Positions 5,201-7,857 of a DNA stretch of 7,857 bases are shown here, one piece after another (position 1 is the first letter of the stretch; each line of letters begins with the position of its first letter). The DNA comes from Sedimentisphaerales bacterium. Its GTDB lineage: Bacteria; Planctomycetota; Phycisphaerae; Sedimentisphaerales; SM23-30. The stretch lies in assembly GCA_030640865.1 (NCBI GenBank), contig DAOWIP010000405.1, positions 1-7,857 on the forward strand, in the 5' to 3' direction. A model generated the notes under the pieces. It searched no databases. It saw only the letters and a program-made list of their open reading frames with translations, and was not told the DNA's origin. Made by a program: the position numbers and the translations under genes.

Positions 5201-7857
5201 TTCCGGCAGCGGACTGGCATGAGAGAACACCCGAAAGCCAGGGCGTTGATTCCAAAAAGCTGAACGCGGCCCTTAAGTATCTCGAAAGCCAGAGCGGCTT
5301 TGATGGTATCACGGAAACGGTTGTGATTCGCAATGGGTACATGATTTGGAAAGGCGACAACATTGATAAAAAGCATAGTGTGGCTTCAATTTCCAAAGCG
5401 TTTACCAGCACATGTCTCGGCCTTCTCATTGATGACGGCAAGTGCAAGCTGAGTGATCTGGCGAAGAAATATGAGCCAAGACTTGACTGTAAGTATCCTG
5501 AGTATGGCAGGATAACTATTCGCCACTTTGCCAATTTTACCTCCGGATATGACGCGGTGAATCCAAAGAACAAAGGATATGGAATTAAGGACCCCGACGA
5601 CGGCAGTAATACACCTCTTGATCCCACTACTCCGGTATTTGAGCCTGGGACAATGTATTCTTATTTCGATGACGCTATGTGTATGTTTGGTCTGGTATTG
5701 ACGAAGATCGGTCAGGACTCACTTTATGAAATTTTCAGGCATCGGATTGCCGATCCGATTGGAGTGAACCCGAATCAGTGGGACTGGACTGACATAGGAG
5801 AATTTGATGGTTTTACTATCAACAACGCGGCTGGAGGCATAAATATTACCGCACGCACGCTGGCAAGGTTTGGCCATCTGATTTTGAACCACGGCAACTG
5901 GAACGGAAAGCAGCTCATCAGTAAGAATTGGCTTGATGAGGCTGTCAAAGTCCAGGTCCCCAATACCATGAAAGGTAGAATGGATACTTCCAGGCAGCGA
6001 GTAATATCTGTCAGGGCCGTCGGCACTTATGGCTATCATTGGTGGGCAAACGGGATATTGGCGGATGGAAGTCGATATTTTCCCGACGCGCCTCCCGGAA
6101 CCTTTTATCGCAGCGGTTGGCCGCGGCAAAGGCTTTTTATCATACCGGAATGGAATATGGTAATAGTGAGAATCGGCCTTGATAAGCATAAAACTGATCG
6201 ACCGGCGAATGTGCGTACCTGTTGGAACACCGTATTGAAGATGGTTGGCAAAGCAATCACTGATACACCAACGATTGCCGGGAAACAATTAGTACCACGG
6301 ATTTCATCGGCAATGGTATTTCCGGGAGCGGACTGGAAGGAGAGTAAGCCTGAAGCGCAGGGTGTTGATACCGCTAAGTTTGATACCGCAATCAATTATC
6401 TGGGCGATCAACTGGCCAAACGTGGGGGAATCAGCGAATTGGTGATCATTCGCAACGGTTATATGATTCACAAAGGGAGCAATATAGATAGAAAACATTG
6501 CGTCGCGTCCGCTACGAAATCGTTTGCCAGTACGGTATTGGGACACCTTATTGACAAGAGAAAGTGTAGTCTTGACACACTGGCGAAGGACTATGTCTCA
6601 TTACTGCGAGAGAAATATCCGGAAGTTACACTTCGTCATTTCGCCACTATGACTTCCGGATATGACGCGGTGAATCCAAAGAACAAGGGATATGGAGATG
6701 ATCCTGATGACGGAAGTCACTCGCCGTTAGTACCGACTGATCCGGCATTTCCACCGGGGGCGAAGTATTCATATTTTGACGACGCCATGGCTATGTTCGG
6801 CTATGTATTAACAAAGATTGCCGGCACTGATTTAGAGAGTTATTTCCGAAAGCATATAGCCCGTCCGATTGGCATGCAGGATTCAAGCTGGGAATGGCGT
6901 GATAATTATGACAATACCGATAGAACCTTGTCAAATCCTGAGGGTGTGGATGTCCGCAGCGCCCCTGGAGGTATGAACATCACTGCGCGGGAGATGGCGC
7001 GTTTGGGACATTTATTTCTGAACCGTGGCAACTGGAACGGGAAGCAGATTGTCAGTTCCAAATGGGTTGATGAGGCGACCAGGGTCCAGGTGCCACCCAC
7101 GATGAAATACCGAGACGACAGTCGCCGGCAACGGCGGTTGGGTTCGAGGGGAGTCGGTACGTATGGTTATGGCTGGTGGGTGAATGGTATCGGCAGAACT
7201 GGGACGAGATTGTGGCCGGATGCACCAGTTGGGACATATTATGCTCCCGGATATAATAATAATATGTGTATTGTGATACCGGAGTGGAACATGGTGATAG
7301 TAAGGATGGGGACGTCGGGATATCCACGCCGACATATAGAAGTATGGAATACCTTTCTTAAGAAGGTGGGCGAGGCTATCGGTGACAAGCCGATACTCAC
7401 CGGTGAGCGAAAGGCGTGGCAGACTGCTACCATAAGTTTCAGCGGACCACAAGCAAGCGAATCTGACAGGAGTCCAAACCCGTTTCTTGATTATCGTTTA
7501 CAGGTAAAGTTCACCGGTCCGAGTGGCCGGAGCTATAATGTCCCCGGTTTCTTCGACGGCAACGGCCAAGGTCGGGGCAAAGGCAATGTATGGCGAGTAA
7601 GATTTACTCCCGACGAGGCCGGTTCCTGGAGTTATACCACATCGTTCCGGCAGGGACGGGAAGTGGCGATTGATCTTAGTCCGACCGCCGGGAAGGCATA
7701 TAGTTATATTAACGGAACGAGCGGAAGATTTGATGTGGCCGCTCGTAACGCCGACGCCGATGGTTTTTTAAGCAAAGGCCGGTTAGTGTATGAAGAAGGG
7801 TCATATTATTTAAAAACACTTGGAGACGGTAAATATTGGATAAAAGGCGGCACGGAC
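5125..7857 (+). CDS. Secreted fusion: two tandem beta-lactamase-fold serine hydrolases plus DUF5060/glycoside hydrolase module (3' partial)
   Basis: The frame is open for 911 codons to the window edge with no stop. Start ATG 5125 has AGGAG 8 bases upstream. Signal peptide 1-23 (MKKHVLWALLLAGIILAP, cleavage after SSA). Serine hydrolase domain 1 spans about 24-390: SISK at 88-91 is the SxxK nucleophile/lysine, YSYFDD at 178-183 occupies the YxN position, and RSGWPRQ near 329-335 sits in the KTG-like region. Domain 2 spans about 397-762: SATK at 462-465, YSYFDD at 548-553, and APGYNNN near 707-713. These belong to the class C beta-lactamase/serine esterase (peptidase S12-like) fold. A DUF5060-like beta-sandwich follows at about 765-872 (WQTATISFSGP, FTPDEAGSWSYTTSF). 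The last residues (GSYYLKTLGDGKYWIKGGTD) are the entry to a DUF4038/apiosidase-like catalytic domain that is cut off. A secreted or periplasmic role in removing esters and glycosyl groups from a polysaccharide is inferred; the substrate is unknown. Confidence 0.85.
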   Translation, partial: MKKHVLWALLLAGIILAPQISSAMVFPAADWHERTPESQGVDSKKLNAALKYLESQSGFDGITETVVIRNGYMIWKGDNIDKKHSVASISKAFTSTCLGLLIDDGKCKLSDLAKKYEPRLDCKYPEYGRITIRHFANFTSGYDAVNPKNKGYGIKDPDDGSNTPLDPTTPVFEPGTMYSYFDDAMCMFGLVLTKIGQDSLYEIFRHRIADPIGVNPNQWDWTDIGEFDGFTINNAAGGINITARTLARFGHLILNHGNWNGKQLISKNWLDEAVKVQVPNTMKGRMDTSRQRVISVRAVGTYGYHWWANGILADGSRYFPDAPPGTFYRSGWPRQRLFIIPEWNMVIVRIGLDKHKTDRPANVRTCWNTVLKMVGKAITDTPTIAGKQLVPRISSAMVFPGADWKESKPEAQGVDTAKFDTAINYLGDQLAKRGGISELVIIRNGYMIHKGSNIDRKHCVASATKSFASTVLGHLIDKRKCSLDTLAKDYVSLLREKYPEVTLRHFATMTSGYDAVNPKNKGYGDDPDDGSHSPLVPTDPAFPPGAKYSYFDDAMAMFGYVLTKIAGTDLESYFRKHIARPIGMQDSSWEWRDNYDNTDRTLSNPEGVDVRSAPGGMNITAREMARLGHLFLNRGNWNGKQIVSSKWVDEATRVQVPPTMKYRDDSRRQRRLGSRGVGTYGYGWWVNGIGRTGTRLWPDAPVGTYYAPGYNNNMCIVIPEWNMVIVRMGTSGYPRRHIEVWNTFLKKVGEAIGDKPILTGERKAWQTATISFSGPQASESDRSPNPFLDYRLQVKFTGPSGRSYNVPGFFDGNGQGRGKGNVWRVRFTPDEAGSWSYTTSFRQGREVAIDLSPTAGKAYSYINGTSGRFDVAARNADADGFLSKGRLVYEEGSYYLKTLGDGKYWIKGGTD
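5182..7410 (+). repeat. Internal tandem domain repeat within the fusion protein (about 1.1 kb period)
   Basis: Unit 1 begins ISSAMVFPAADW at 5182 and unit 2 begins ISSAMVFPGADW at 6301, a period of 1119 bases (373 codons). By eye the two domains are somewhat more than half identical in amino acids, with conserved blocks VIRNGYMI, TSGYDAVNPKNKGYG, YSYFDDAM, GNWNGKQ, GTYGY and IPEWNMVIVR. Two DNA tracts are far more alike than the rest: 5175-5217 with 6294-6336, and 5542-5583 with 6655-6696. Confidence 0.9.

Noticed and set aside
5100..5627. Minus-strand frames of 175, 189 and 146 codons opposite the fusion gene
   Set aside because: They are antisense to a continuous plus-strand frame with clear catalytic motifs. 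None has a recognisable domain, and repeated shadow frames simply mirror the domain duplication.
6313..6360. Internal ATG (Met397) as a separate start for the second hydrolase domain
   Set aside because: No Shine-Dalgarno-like stretch precedes it, and the protein would lack a signal peptide. The frame is continuous with domain 1.

Overview
The window is a bacterial stretch with a housekeeping edge and an accessory, polysaccharide-degrading interior. It opens with the 3' end of hslU (AAA+ unfoldase of the HslUV protease). A small stand-alone NifU-type Fe-S scaffold protein follows, then a large secreted GH9-like glycoside hydrolase, an internally deleted IS66-family insertion sequence on the minus strand, and a very long secreted polypeptide that is still open at the right edge. 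HslU, secreted GH9 and DUF5060-type hydrolases, and beta-lactamase-fold serine hydrolases would fit a polysaccharide-degrading bacterium such as a Planctomycetota (Phycisphaerae-like) or PVC-type organism. That assignment is an inference from gene content only and is weak. Layout: 2-409 hslU 3' end; 520-759 NifU-like gene; 789-863 decayed signal-peptide remnant; 886-3780 GH9-like secreted enzyme; 3799-5036 IS66-type element with 15-bp perfect terminal inverted repeats and a transposase at 4861-3827; 5038-5085 orphan 3' tail of a second nifU-like copy; 5125-7857 fused secreted protein (signal peptide, serine hydrolase domain 1, serine hydrolase domain 2, DUF5060-like beta-sandwich, start of a probable apiosidase/DUF4038-like glycosidase domain). 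The central structural observation is a diverged direct repeat. The end of the NifU-like gene, its downstream leader and the first codons of a secreted protein occur at 711-860 and again at 5037-5200. They bracket the GH9 gene and the insertion sequence. Upstream the nifU copy is whole and the secreted-protein copy is broken; downstream the nifU copy is broken and the secreted-protein copy is whole. This looks like the scar of a duplication plus insertion or deletion, probably IS-assisted, in an ancestral nifU / secreted serine hydrolase locus. The second main observation is the 5125-7857 protein. It carries two tandem serine hydrolase domains that share the same start sequence, including the last residues of a signal peptide now stranded in mid-protein, and it runs directly into a glycoside hydrolase module. 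A chimeric esterase-glycosidase acting on a decorated plant or algal polysaccharide is a reasonable hypothesis, and the neighbouring secreted GH9-like enzyme would fit the same role. The substrate cannot be read from the sequence. No tRNA, rRNA, CRISPR array or convincing intrinsic terminator was seen.
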